A DNA stretch of 18,248 nucleotides, taken from positions 1 through 18,248 of the forward strand of contig CALJLV010000124.1 in assembly GCA_937982505.1 (NCBI GenBank). Direction: 5' to 3'. How positions within the stretch are numbered: the first letter of the stretch is position 1; each line of letters begins with the position of its first letter. The notes under the pieces are model-generated. The model was not told the DNA's origin. It ran no database searches and saw only the letters and a list, made by a program, of their open reading frames with translations. The DNA comes from an uncultured Desulfobacteraceae bacterium. Its GTDB lineage: Bacteria > Desulfobacterota > Desulfobacteria > Desulfobacterales > UBA2174. The position numbers were made by a program, and so were the translations under genes. Positions 7,331 through 15,757 of the stretch are shown piece after piece.

Positions 7331-7513
7331 ATGACCACCGTCATGCCCAAGGGCGACAGTTTGCGCAATGCCATCAAATGGATCGGCGAGGCGCGCCAGG
7401 CCGCTAATCGACCCTCGGACCGCAAGCTCCTGGATGAGGCCTGCCTGCGGTTCAACCTCAATCCGCTGGAGACCGAATACCTGGCCAAATTCATCGCCGG
7501 AAAGGTCGAGTAG
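7331..7513 (+). CDS. Small protein of unknown function upstream of mutL
   Basis: 60 residues. The ATG at 7331 is preceded by a perfect GGAGG (7320-7324) with 6-nt spacing, which makes this a convincing translated ORF. The product is charged and probably all-helical (LRNAIKWIGEARQAA ... LLDEACLRFNLNPLETEYL), with no membrane segment, no signal peptide and a single Cys. I do not recognise a named family. It ends 8 nt before mutL, so the two are almost certainly co-transcribed and perhaps translationally coupled. A role in mismatch repair is only a guess from position. Confidence 0.8.
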   Translation: MTTVMPKGDSLRNAIKWIGEARQAANRPSDRKLLDEACLRFNLNPLETEYLAKFIAGKVE

Positions 7514-7521
7514 ACCGATTC

Positions 7522-9348
7522 ATGTCCCGGATCCGCATCCTTCCCGAGGTCTTGTCCAACCAGATCGCCGCCGGCGAGGTGGTGGAACGGCCTGCCTCGG
7601 TGGTCAAGGAACTGGTGGAAAACGCCTTGGACGCCGGTGCCAGCCGCATCCAGGTAGGAATCGAAAAGGGAGGGCGGACCCTGATCCAGGTGGCCGACGA
7701 CGGCTGCGGCATGAGCCGCGACGACGCCCTGATGGCCATCGAGCGCTACGCCACCAGCAAGCTGCGCGAGGCCGCCGACCTGTTTGCCATCCGCACTCTC
7801 GGCTTTCGCGGCGAGGCCCTGCCCAGCATTGCGGCGGTCTCACGCTTCACTCTGGTAACCCGCGAGGTTGAAGCCGAAGCGGGTACCGAAGTGCGCCTGG
7901 AGGGCGGATCACTGCGCGATGTGCGTACGGCCGGAGCCCCGCCGGGCACCCAGGTTACGGTGGCCCAGCTGTTTTACAACACTCCGGCGCGGCGCAAGTT
8001 TCTCAAGACCGTGACCACCGAACTGGGCCATATCGCCGACACCCTCGCCGCCGTGGCCCTGGCCCATCCGCAGGTGGGAATCCGCCTGGACCACGACGGG
8101 CGGGTCATGCGCCAATGGCCCAGCGTGGTCGAGCCGGTGGTGCGGGTGGCCGACGTGCTGGGCCGCTCCCTGCAGGATCGGCTGGTACCGCTGGCGCACG
8201 TCGCTGAGGGGGTTGCCCTCTCAGGCTGGGTGGCGCCGCCTGATGCGTCGCGCACCACCGCCCGGGGCATCTACATCTTTGTCAATGGCCGCTGGGTTCG
8301 CGACCGCGGGGTGTATCACGGTCTGATGGCTGGATTCGGTCAGCGCCTGATGAAGGGGCAGTTCCCCCTGGCGGTCCTCTTCCTAAAAATTCCCTTCGAA
8401 CAGGTGGACGTCAACGTGCACCCCACCAAGCACGAGGTGCGCTTCGCCGAGCCCAGGGCGGTTCACGACGCCGTGGCCCTGGCCGTTTCGCGGGCCCTGA
8501 CAGGCCGGGAACACGCCATCTGGCCGGCGGGTGACAAGGGGGCGCAAACGGCGTTGCTGCAGGCGGCCGAGCCGGCCTCCGGGTATCCCGCTCTGATGAG
8601 ACACCCCGGCGGTATCACCGCTCCTCTCAGGGCCGCGGAGGCTTCGCCGTCCACGGTGCCTGTCGTCGAACAAACCGCCCGCCCGCCTTCCTCGACCGGA
8701 TCCACCACGCCTTTTTTCCCATCCGGCGCGCCGCTCCAGAACACCCTGTGGCGCACCGACCGCTTCACGGGGCTCACGGTCCTGGCCCAGCTTCACGGTA
8801 CGTATCTGGTCTGCCAGTCCGAGGCCGGCATGGTGCTCATCGACCAGCATGCGGCCCATGAGCGGATCTACTATGAGCAGCTGTCCAAGGCCGCCGCTGG
8901 CCGCCGGGCGCCGGCCCAGACCCTGCTGATGCCGGAAACGGTAGAGGTCGGTTTTGGTGAAGCCGCCGCCCTCGAACCTCTGGTGGCGCACCTGGTCCAG
9001 TACGGACTGGAGGTCGAACCCTTCGGAGGGACCACTTTTGCGGTCAAGGCGGTCCCGGCTTTTATGGCCGGCCGTCCCATCGAACCGCTGCTGCGGCAGA
9101 TTGCCGAACAGGCCGCCGAGACCGGTTCGGCTGGCGGCTTGGACGCCCTGATCGACAACAGCCTCAAGCTAATGGCCTGCCACGGGGCGGTGCGCGGCCG
9201 CCAGCACCTTTCCGAAACCGAACTCAAGGGCCTTCTGGCTCAGCTCGACGACTGCGAGCAGCCCCACCACTGCCCCCACGGGCGGCCCACCTGGATTCTC
9301 ATCGATCTGCGCGAGCTGGACAAGCGCTTCGGCCGCATCACCGGATAA
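7522..9348 (+). CDS. mutL: DNA mismatch repair protein MutL, endonuclease type
   Basis: 608 residues. The N-terminal GHKL ATPase (1-330) has motif I ELVENALDAGA, motif II DDGCGM, motif III TLGFRGEALPSIAAV and later VNVHPTKHEVRF. A Pro/Ser/Thr-rich linker spans about 345-410. The C-terminal dimerisation domain carries the metal-dependent endonuclease motif DQHAAHERIYYE, fitting DQHA(X)2E(X)4E, starting at Asp441. It also has ACHGAVR, a CPHGRP motif at about Cys584 and a terminal FGR (FxR). MutL of this type nicks the daughter strand after MutS recognition, and is known in bacteria lacking the MutH strand-discrimination system. The ATG at 7522 has only a weak upstream ribosome site, consistent with coupling to the preceding small ORF. 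Confidence 0.97.
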   Translation: MSRIRILPEVLSNQIAAGEVVERPASVVKELVENALDAGASRIQVGIEKGGRTLIQVADDGCGMSRDDALMAIERYATSKLREAADLFAIRTLGFRGEALPSIAAVSRFTLVTREVEAEAGTEVRLEGGSLRDVRTAGAPPGTQVTVAQLFYNTPARRKFLKTVTTELGHIADTLAAVALAHPQVGIRLDHDGRVMRQWPSVVEPVVRVADVLGRSLQDRLVPLAHVAEGVALSGWVAPPDASRTTARGIYIFVNGRWVRDRGVYHGLMAGFGQRLMKGQFPLAVLFLKIPFEQVDVNVHPTKHEVRFAEPRAVHDAVALAVSRALTGREHAIWPAGDKGAQTALLQAAEPASGYPALMRHPGGITAPLRAAEASPSTVPVVEQTARPPSSTGSTTPFFPSGAPLQNTLWRTDRFTGLTVLAQLHGTYLVCQSEAGMVLIDQHAAHERIYYEQLSKAAAGRRAPAQTLLMPETVEVGFGEAAALEPLVAHLVQYGLEVEPFGGTTFAVKAVPAFMAGRPIEPLLRQIAEQAAETGSAGGLDALIDNSLKLMACHGAVRGRQHLSETELKGLLAQLDDCEQPHHCPHGRPTWILIDLRELDKRFGRITG

Positions 9349-9380
9349 TCAGGACGCCTCGGGGCCATCCCAAGGCCTGA
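9349..9380 (+). terminator. Hairpin immediately after the mutL stop codon
   Basis: TCAGG, CCT and GGG on the left arm pair with CCC, AGG and CCTGA on the right, with a 3-nt bulge, one mismatch and a short loop. It starts at the base after the mutL TAA, where a terminator is expected, but no U-tract follows. It may be an mRNA 3'-end stabiliser or a weak terminator. Confidence 0.45.
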
Positions 9381-9462
9381 TCAAACTCTGGCTATCTGCT
9401 CTCGAAAGTGGTATGAAAGCCGTAAAAGATTAACCCTCCGCATTCAAAAATTCATCCTTTTT

Positions 9463-9474
9463 TTAGCATGCTAA
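9463..9474. promoter_or_regulatory. Perfect 12-bp palindrome upstream of the giant gene
   Basis: TTAGCATGCTAA is a perfect palindrome preceded by a T-run, in the 247-bp gap between mutL and the giant exported protein and 121 bp before its start codon. It is a candidate operator. I could not pick out a convincing -35/-10 pair in this gap; apart from the mutL hairpin and the AGGAGG ribosome site at 9585-9590, nothing else in it is identifiable. Confidence 0.35.
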
Positions 9475-9595
9475 GCAGTAGCGAGCGATTGTAAAAGGCC
9501 TGCAGCAAGTCATTGGCATTCTTCCAGAGTGCGGTCTTCCCTTTTGAGGCGCGCGACGTTGCGAGTCCGGGGGCGGCACCGAAAAGGAGGATGAA

Positions 9596-12500
9596 ATGAT
9601 GGCGCGAGCATTACTGCCGGGTTTTTCGGTCGTTGGGCTGGTCTGTTTTTCGTTTCTGTTCAAATCGGTCGCCATACTCGAAGCCCAATCGATCCGGACC
9701 GTGATGACCGCCGCCAGTGCCACGGCCATGGCCAGTGCGCCGTACAAGCGCATCACCCAGGACGATCGGAAGGACTGGAATCCCCGCATCGACGACGGGC
9801 GGATCGTCTGGCTCAAAGAAACCGACGATCCGCAGCAGCAGGCGGTGATGCTCTATGACAGCGGGGGGACCAAACAGATCGCCGTCGTTCAGAGTTCGGA
9901 CATTACACTGGAGATCGAAAACGGCTGGGTGTTCTGGGAGGCCTGGGACGAACAGGACGGGGACTACGAAAAGTGGGTCTACCCCATCGCCGGCGGCCAG
10001 GTCATCCGGATATCCGACCCCGGGGTGTTTGACAACCGTCACCATCGGTTTGAAAACGGCGGGGTGCTCTGGGAAACCGGGGAGGAATACGGCCCCAAGG
10101 ACCTGGTCTTTTTCGACGGCACCCGCACCTTGACCCTGGCCCAAAGCGGGAGTTATCGCAATTTTGCCTTCAGTGGCGGGGCGGTGGTTTGGGAAAGCGG
10201 CGACGGCGGTCCGTATCTGCGCGATTACGCCATCCTGCTCTATGACGGCGACACCACCCAGACCCTCAGCCAAATCGGCGTGGCCAACGGTTTTGGCGGC
10301 CATGTGCTCGCCGACTCCCGGACCCCCAGCGGGGGGTTTCTCGGGCCTTACTGGAACCGGGGGGCCTGCGTCCAGGGCCGGCGGGCGGCCTGGATGGCGT
10401 GGAACAGCCAGGATCAGAACTGGGAGATCCTCCTTTTCGACGGCGGTGATGTGCGCCAGATCAGCGACCACAAGGCGTACGACTACAAGCCCCAGGTCTG
10501 GGGCGGCCAGGTCGCCTGGGTGCGCCAAATGAGCGGCGCCGACGAATTATGGTTCTACAACGGCCAAGAGGCGGTGCGGATCACCGATGCCTTCCATCGC
10601 AACGAGGACCGTTTCGTCTTGCGCGAGGACCGGCTGGTCTGGTTTCGCGAACAATCCGGGCCGCTGTGGACCTATGAACCGCAATTGGATGCCTTGCGGA
10701 TGCTTCAGCGCAGCAAGGATGCCGACGGCTACGATGGATTTCACGGGCCGGTGTTCGATGATCGGGGGGTCTCCTGGTATATCAGCCGCTACAACCCCGC
10801 CAGCACCGAAACCGACTACCTTCTGAGGCTTTACGACGGCGTCCAGATCAGGGACCTGGACACCCTCCAGGGGGCCACCGTCGGCCCTTACTACCAGGGC
10901 GGCTATCTGACATGGAGCAACCTGAAGGAAAGCCGCATCACCTGCCGGCAGTGGGTGAACTGGCCGTCTCCAGGCCATTACGAAGAGGTGGAATCCTGGA
11001 TCTGGGATCGGGAAGTGTTTTTCTACGCGCCGGACGGCGGCGGCGAAATCCTCCAGCTCACCGAGGATGCCGTGCGCCACTGCGCGGGGGTGTCCGACAT
11101 CGACGACGGACAGGTGGTCTGGTGCGGCGAGGCGCCGTCGCCCTTGCCCACCTGTGACCACTGTTTCGGGGCACGCTGCGGAGACATCTTCCTGGGCGGG
11201 CTGGCCGCCGATGATTTGCAGATCGAGGCGGCCGATATCGTCCTCGACCCCATTTTGCGGCACGGGGAAGAAACCACCATCCAGGCCACGGTCCACAACC
11301 GGGGCGCCTACCCGCTTTCGGACGTCAAGGTCGCGCTGTGGATCGGGGGAGTCGAAAGGGAAGGGGCCGCCATCGCCGCCATCGCGCCCGGAGAATCGGC
11401 CCGGGTGGACTTCCAGTGGATGGTCGACTGGACGGTCAAGGCAGCGCTGGGCCGTTTCACCGATATCACCGTCAAAGTGGACCCGCTCGACGAGATCTAC
11501 GAAGTCAACGAGGCCAACAACCAGGCCGCTATCCGGATCAGTGGCCTTCTCAAAGGCGAAAAGCGCGTCGATATGACCGACGGCAGCGGCTTTTTGATCG
11601 CCGATCTGGATCTGGTGCCCTTCGCAACCCCGGTCGCCGTCTGGTTCGATGACGATGCCGAGCGATCCGACGACGGCCTCCCCACGCGCCACTACAACCC
11701 GGTGGCGACCATGGGCGAAGTGCTCTTCGACATCGACGCGCTTTTTAACGGGGATCAACTGGGAAACGGCTTTCAGGGCCTCGAAAAGGGGGATTTTGCC
11801 ACCCCGGAAGCCATAAACCTGGTGGATAAATACTGGTTGTCTTCCCCGGGGATCGTCCTGGCGGAGGGGACCACCGCCTGCGAACTGGCCGGGGCGCCGG
11901 TGGCCGCGTACCTGAACTGGCCCATGCTCTCCTCGGATCTTCTCACCGATGGTCTGGAAGCGGTAGTCAGCCGCCTGGGGGCCAGCTATCTGCTGGTTTT
12001 CGCCGAAAACGCGGCTTCGGCCAACGACATCGTCGCCGCGCTGCAGGCTCTGAACCTGCCCCCGGAACGCAGACTGCTGGTCAAGACCGTTGTCCTTGAT
12101 CCGCCCGCCGAAAACGGTCCGGCCGAAGCCTTCATGGAGGTGCTCGAAGCCTTCGGGGACCAGCCGTCGGGTATCGTGGTGACCAATTCGCGTGATGCTT
12201 CCTGCTTCGCCGCCGCCCCCCTGGCCGCTTTTTACAAGGCATTGATACTGGATGTCCGAGATGTGGTCACGGGACCGGTTTCCTATGAGGCAAACCGTTA
12301 CGAGGCGTTGAATGGGATCAACAATTTGATTTCCGAGGTCAGGGACAGGGTAGATGACCACGATATCAAGGGATTCATCCAAAAATATCTCCAAAAGCAC
12401 TTCAAGCCAAAAGACATGACGCAAGATCAGGGCCGGCCGTATCTGTTTCTGGTCGGTACCGTGAATTGGCTGCCTTTCGGCATCGAACGGGAACCTTTTT

Positions 12501-15358
12501 CCCCGGATTTCGATCCCAACGACTCCGACAAGGACTGGATTGCCAGCGACCACCGTTATTACCGTGCCCACCCGGCCATCGTGCCCGGGGGCCGCATGCC
12601 ACTGCCCGGCGCAGACAACCTCAACCATATGGCCCGTGCGCTTCAGTTTGACGCCCTTCCCGCCGGTGCAAGATCGGAGTCGGACGGTTGGGAAACCCGC
12701 GCCCTGGGCGCGGGCATATTCAATGTTTCGGGAAAACGGCGATGGCAGACGAACAAGGTCTGGTGGCTGGATTCCGTTGTCTACCAGATGGATGAATTGG
12801 CCCGGAGCGCTCCGGGTATTCAAATTCTAAGACTTTTTGAGGATCCATGGCGTCATCAGGGGGGGTGGGGGGCGAACTGGTACCGCTTTGACGCCGCCTG
12901 GGCCAAATGGTTCAAATTAAAAAACCAGTCGGATCAGATCATCGAGAAGGCGCCGCTTTTTTGGGATGCCGGCAATCCCTTGCAAAATCCCCTTGGCACC
13001 GGCAGTAGAGGAGACGGCATCAACAACGATTATGACTTGGTCGGCTATGAGGATAATGATGGCAAGCACCCGGTGGAGCATATCTTTGATGCCAACCAAA
13101 ATGGAGCATACGATCCGGAAGGGGACGTGATCCTTGATGAGGGTCTAGAACCCGGGATCCAAGCGACGCTTTTTGTAGAGCTGATCGATGAGGAAGTCTG
13201 GGACGGTTTCGACAACGATGGAGACGGGATGATCGATGAAGATTGCAGCTTCTGGCACCTTCTTCCATTGACCGAAGTTTACAATGGGCAAAGACTGTCC
13301 GCCATCGATCCCATACTGGGTTCTCATGATTACGGCGATTTGATCGATACCGAGCTGATTAAGATTGAAGGCCTACCCTCCCAAGGGTTCGTTTTGTATT
13401 CCGGGCATGGTTACAACAGCGGCTGGGCGATGCAAAACGTGGGCGGCAACCAAGACCCCGGCGATCCCAACGGGTCCGTCGCGCCCAATTTCGATCCTCC
13501 GGCAAAAACGAGCGACGATCGAACGGATGATCAAACGCGGTTTGAACACAACGAAGTGCCAAAGCTTGCGCCTTCTCTGGTCATCGCCTCGGCCTGTGAG
13601 TCGAGCCGGGCCTGGGAAGATAACAACATCTCTCTGTCTTTTCTTAAGAAAGGGGCCCTGGCCTACATCGGAGCGACGGTCATCGCCTACTCGGGTTCCT
13701 GTGATGAGCTGGTCCAGCAAATGCTCAATCGGGTAGAGAACCGAAAGCTTCACATCGGCCGGGCCTTCCGATTCGCCGTGGACAACCTGGACGAAAACGA
13801 CCTGTGGGCTGCCCGGTATGGCGGAGGCAACGCCTTTGCGTACATGGCACGCCACGGGTTCAATCTGTTCGGGCTGGGATCGACCGAAATTTATTTCCGT
13901 CCACATTCGGCCGTCCCCAACGCCGGCGGGGAGCCCAACAACGGCGACCAAACCGTGTCCTGGTCCGCCGCCGCGCCGGTCTACGACAGCGGCACCATGA
14001 CCTGGTCGGCCGACATCACCTTCACGCTTCCGGAGTCTGCCGAGTTGACAGATGCCGGAGGCAAGGTCGTCGAGGTGGTCCTGCCCCATACCCTCATGAC
14101 CTATTATGCCGATACCGCGGACCGCCCGGCGCTTCACGCGCTGCCCTTCGACTACGATCTGCCCCTGGGCGGGAGGCTGGTGGGCTTGACTTTGGAAAGC
14201 GCCACGGTCCGCAAAACTTACGATTTTTCCATGTACAACGTCACGGATGAGGCCAAGCGGTACCCGGGTGAAGATCAGGGAGAAACTTTGTCTGGCGATG
14301 ACGAAGATCCGGCGCTTTACGCCGGGCCGTTGTACCCCGACGTGCTTTTCGTCTCGGATTCCGTCTATGACTCCCTTTCCAACAACGATCGGGTCTACGG
14401 CTCCGTGGCGGCTCTTCAGGTGGATGGCACCATCCCCCGAACAACGGTCTATGACACCGTCGTCCTGAAAATCACCTACACCACGCCCCTGGGGGTACAA
14501 GAGACCCACGCCGTCAACGAAGCCGACCTCACCGTCCAGGCGACCATTGTGAGCACGGATGGCGAAATTCACACCGTCATCCCCCGGCTGACCGTCGAGA
14601 CGGTGGGCGGCCTGGTTCACAAGGAGGTGGTCAAGGCGGCCTTGACGGTTGGAACCGCGCCGCAGGTGGTGGATTTTACCGTTGAAGATATCCAGTTGTA
14701 TCGCTACGTGGGACGGATCCGTCTGAGCGAGAATGGCGCCCTGGCGGCGGAGGCCGTTTTCGAAGAAACCGCCCCCGGCGTCGTCTTAGATGCGAATCTG
14801 GAAGGGGCCGTCAGGGATGCCCTTCAAAAGCCGTTCGGCCCCATCTTCGTTTCGGACATGGCGGGGCTGACATCCTTGGATGCGGGAGGTAGAGGGATCG
14901 TCGACCTGGCGGGAATCGAGCACTGCGCCAATCTCAGCGAACTCAACCTCAATCTGAACCGGATCAGCGACCTTTCCGCCCTGGCGAATCTGACCCGCCT
15001 GGAACGGCTCCATCTCCACAAGAATGCGATAACGGACATCGCGCCCCTGCTGTCCAATTCCGGACTCGGAGGAGGGGACCGGTTGGACCTGAGGGACAAC
15101 CCGTTGAGCGACCTGTCCCGCAGCACCCACATCTCGCAGCTTGCAGCCCAGGGCGTCCAGGTGCAATTCGAGATACGCCCCGGGGATCTCAACGACGATA
15201 CCCTGGTGAACCTGGCCGACGCGGTCGCGGCGATCCAGGTGGTTAGCGGGATCGTGCCGATTCAACCCCTGTTCACGTCAGCCGAAATCGACCACGACGG
15301 CGACATCGCCATTTCGGAGGTCGTCTTTCTTTTACAGGCCGTTGCCGATTTGAGGTAA
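9596..15358 (+). CDS. Giant exported multidomain protein with gingipain-like (C25/clan CD) peptidase core and dockerin-like tail
   Basis: 1920 residues starting at ATG 9596 or 9599, after AGGAGG (9585-9590). Domains, with approximate residues: hydrophobic signal segment 9-25; about nine 'LYDGG..QISD.....P...GGQVAWV' repeats resembling a TolB/WD-type beta-propeller, 45-530; a Cys cluster CDHCFGARC near 523; a CARDB domain 540-650; two stretches resembling CWB2 repeats, 750-820 and 855-890; and a C25-like core 945-1440. The core contains YLFLVGTVNWLP (949), ASDHRYY, IVPGGRMPLPG, the catalytic candidates His1271 (VLYSGHGYNS) and Cys1334 (VIASACESSR), and a terminal FGLGSTEIYF. Then come beta-rich segments 1445-1740, internalin-like leucine-rich repeats 1748-1840 and a dockerin-like EF-hand pair 1860-1920 (GDLNDDTLVNLADAVAAIQV; EIDHDGDIAISEVVFLLQAV). 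It is probably a secreted or surface cysteine protease. Substrate, secretion route and activity are unknown. Confidence 0.85.
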   Translation: MMARALLPGFSVVGLVCFSFLFKSVAILEAQSIRTVMTAASATAMASAPYKRITQDDRKDWNPRIDDGRIVWLKETDDPQQQAVMLYDSGGTKQIAVVQSSDITLEIENGWVFWEAWDEQDGDYEKWVYPIAGGQVIRISDPGVFDNRHHRFENGGVLWETGEEYGPKDLVFFDGTRTLTLAQSGSYRNFAFSGGAVVWESGDGGPYLRDYAILLYDGDTTQTLSQIGVANGFGGHVLADSRTPSGGFLGPYWNRGACVQGRRAAWMAWNSQDQNWEILLFDGGDVRQISDHKAYDYKPQVWGGQVAWVRQMSGADELWFYNGQEAVRITDAFHRNEDRFVLREDRLVWFREQSGPLWTYEPQLDALRMLQRSKDADGYDGFHGPVFDDRGVSWYISRYNPASTETDYLLRLYDGVQIRDLDTLQGATVGPYYQGGYLTWSNLKESRITCRQWVNWPSPGHYEEVESWIWDREVFFYAPDGGGEILQLTEDAVRHCAGVSDIDDGQVVWCGEAPSPLPTCDHCFGARCGDIFLGGLAADDLQIEAADIVLDPILRHGEETTIQATVHNRGAYPLSDVKVALWIGGVEREGAAIAAIAPGESARVDFQWMVDWTVKAALGRFTDITVKVDPLDEIYEVNEANNQAAIRISGLLKGEKRVDMTDGSGFLIADLDLVPFATPVAVWFDDDAERSDDGLPTRHYNPVATMGEVLFDIDALFNGDQLGNGFQGLEKGDFATPEAINLVDKYWLSSPGIVLAEGTTACELAGAPVAAYLNWPMLSSDLLTDGLEAVVSRLGASYLLVFAENAASANDIVAALQALNLPPERRLLVKTVVLDPPAENGPAEAFMEVLEAFGDQPSGIVVTNSRDASCFAAAPLAAFYKALILDVRDVVTGPVSYEANRYEALNGINNLISEVRDRVDDHDIKGFIQKYLQKHFKPKDMTQDQGRPYLFLVGTVNWLPFGIEREPFSPDFDPNDSDKDWIASDHRYYRAHPAIVPGGRMPLPGADNLNHMARALQFDALPAGARSESDGWETRALGAGIFNVSGKRRWQTNKVWWLDSVVYQMDELARSAPGIQILRLFEDPWRHQGGWGANWYRFDAAWAKWFKLKNQSDQIIEKAPLFWDAGNPLQNPLGTGSRGDGINNDYDLVGYEDNDGKHPVEHIFDANQNGAYDPEGDVILDEGLEPGIQATLFVELIDEEVWDGFDNDGDGMIDEDCSFWHLLPLTEVYNGQRLSAIDPILGSHDYGDLIDTELIKIEGLPSQGFVLYSGHGYNSGWAMQNVGGNQDPGDPNGSVAPNFDPPAKTSDDRTDDQTRFEHNEVPKLAPSLVIASACESSRAWEDNNISLSFLKKGALAYIGATVIAYSGSCDELVQQMLNRVENRKLHIGRAFRFAVDNLDENDLWAARYGGGNAFAYMARHGFNLFGLGSTEIYFRPHSAVPNAGGEPNNGDQTVSWSAAAPVYDSGTMTWSADITFTLPESAELTDAGGKVVEVVLPHTLMTYYADTADRPALHALPFDYDLPLGGRLVGLTLESATVRKTYDFSMYNVTDEAKRYPGEDQGETLSGDDEDPALYAGPLYPDVLFVSDSVYDSLSNNDRVYGSVAALQVDGTIPRTTVYDTVVLKITYTTPLGVQETHAVNEADLTVQATIVSTDGEIHTVIPRLTVETVGGLVHKEVVKAALTVGTAPQVVDFTVEDIQLYRYVGRIRLSENGALAAEAVFEETAPGVVLDANLEGAVRDALQKPFGPIFVSDMAGLTSLDAGGRGIVDLAGIEHCANLSELNLNLNRISDLSALANLTRLERLHLHKNAITDIAPLLSNSGLGGGDRLDLRDNPLSDLSRSTHISQLAAQGVQVQFEIRPGDLNDDTLVNLADAVAAIQVVSGIVPIQPLFTSAEIDHDGDIAISEVVFLLQAVADLR

Positions 15359-15383
15359 AAAACCAACAATTGCGGATTACAGT

Positions 15384-15695
15384 TCAGAAAACCAGAACCT
15401 TGTCCGCGTCCGCCGTCAGCTCGTAGAGGTCATCCATCCAGCCGATGGGGCAGGTGCCGGATCCCACCAGACCGTGGGATTTCATGCAGACCCCTCAGAC
15501 ATAAAAGTCGCCCTGGAACTGGTTGATCTGACCCATCACATCGAACTGTTCACTGCCGGCGCGCTCGAAGCACACCCCCTTGCCGAGCATGAACACGCTG
15601 ACTTCATCGCCTCTTTTGACCCCCACGTTGGCCAGTCGCATGGCGTTGTAGATGGTCTCGCCGTCGTCGCTGTTGATGATGAACAAGATTTTCAT
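15384..15695 (-). CDS. DsrE-family protein, predicted selenoprotein (in-frame TGA = Sec67)
   Basis: Read through TGA 15497-15495, this gives a 103-residue protein starting at ATG 15695, with AAAGGA 7 nt upstream. Residues 1-66 (MKILFIINSDDGETIYNAMR ... LGKGVCFERAG) match the small DsrE/F fold. Residues 68-103 (GVCMKSHGLVGSGTCPIGWM, then DDLYEL..DADKVLVF) complete it, with a normal stop at 15386-15384. The TGA takes the first position of the expected CxxC (here U-G-V-C, Sec67/Cys70), the usual redox/sulfur-handling site of this family. A SECIS-like hairpin follows. Such proteins act in cytoplasmic sulfur relay or thiol redox; the partner here is unknown. The alternative is a nonsense mutation, since the neighbouring gene is decayed. 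A 66-residue truncation would lose the active-site loop. Confidence 0.75.
15461..15480 (-). promoter_or_regulatory. Candidate bacterial SECIS element
   Basis: Perfect 7-bp stem ATCCCAC/GTGGGAT closing the hexaloop GGTCTG. The first loop base lies 21 nt after the TGA at 15497-15495, within the range known for bacterial SECIS elements. The loop contains GGUCU, as in the E. coli fdhF element recognised by SelB. GGGG directly after the TGA can also pair with CCCC beyond the hairpin. It lies within the coding sequence, as bacterial SECIS elements do. Confidence 0.7.
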
Positions 15696-15757
15696 CGCTG
15701 TGTCCTTTTCGGTTTTCAAGCATCCGTAACAAACCCACCCATTCGTTTAAAATCACT

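Noticed and set aside
9511..9530. Possible sigma54 promoter (TTGGCA...)
   Set aside because: The -24-like element is present, but the required GC at -12 is missing at the right spacing.
9591..9599. Two-codon ORF (ATG AAA TGA) overlapping the giant gene's start
   Set aside because: Its ATG directly abuts the AGGAGG, leaving no spacing for initiation; probably chance.
10547..12823. 758-codon minus-strand ORF
   Set aside because: It is antisense to the giant exported protein, with no recognisable domain or ribosome site; codon bias of a GC-rich gene explains it.
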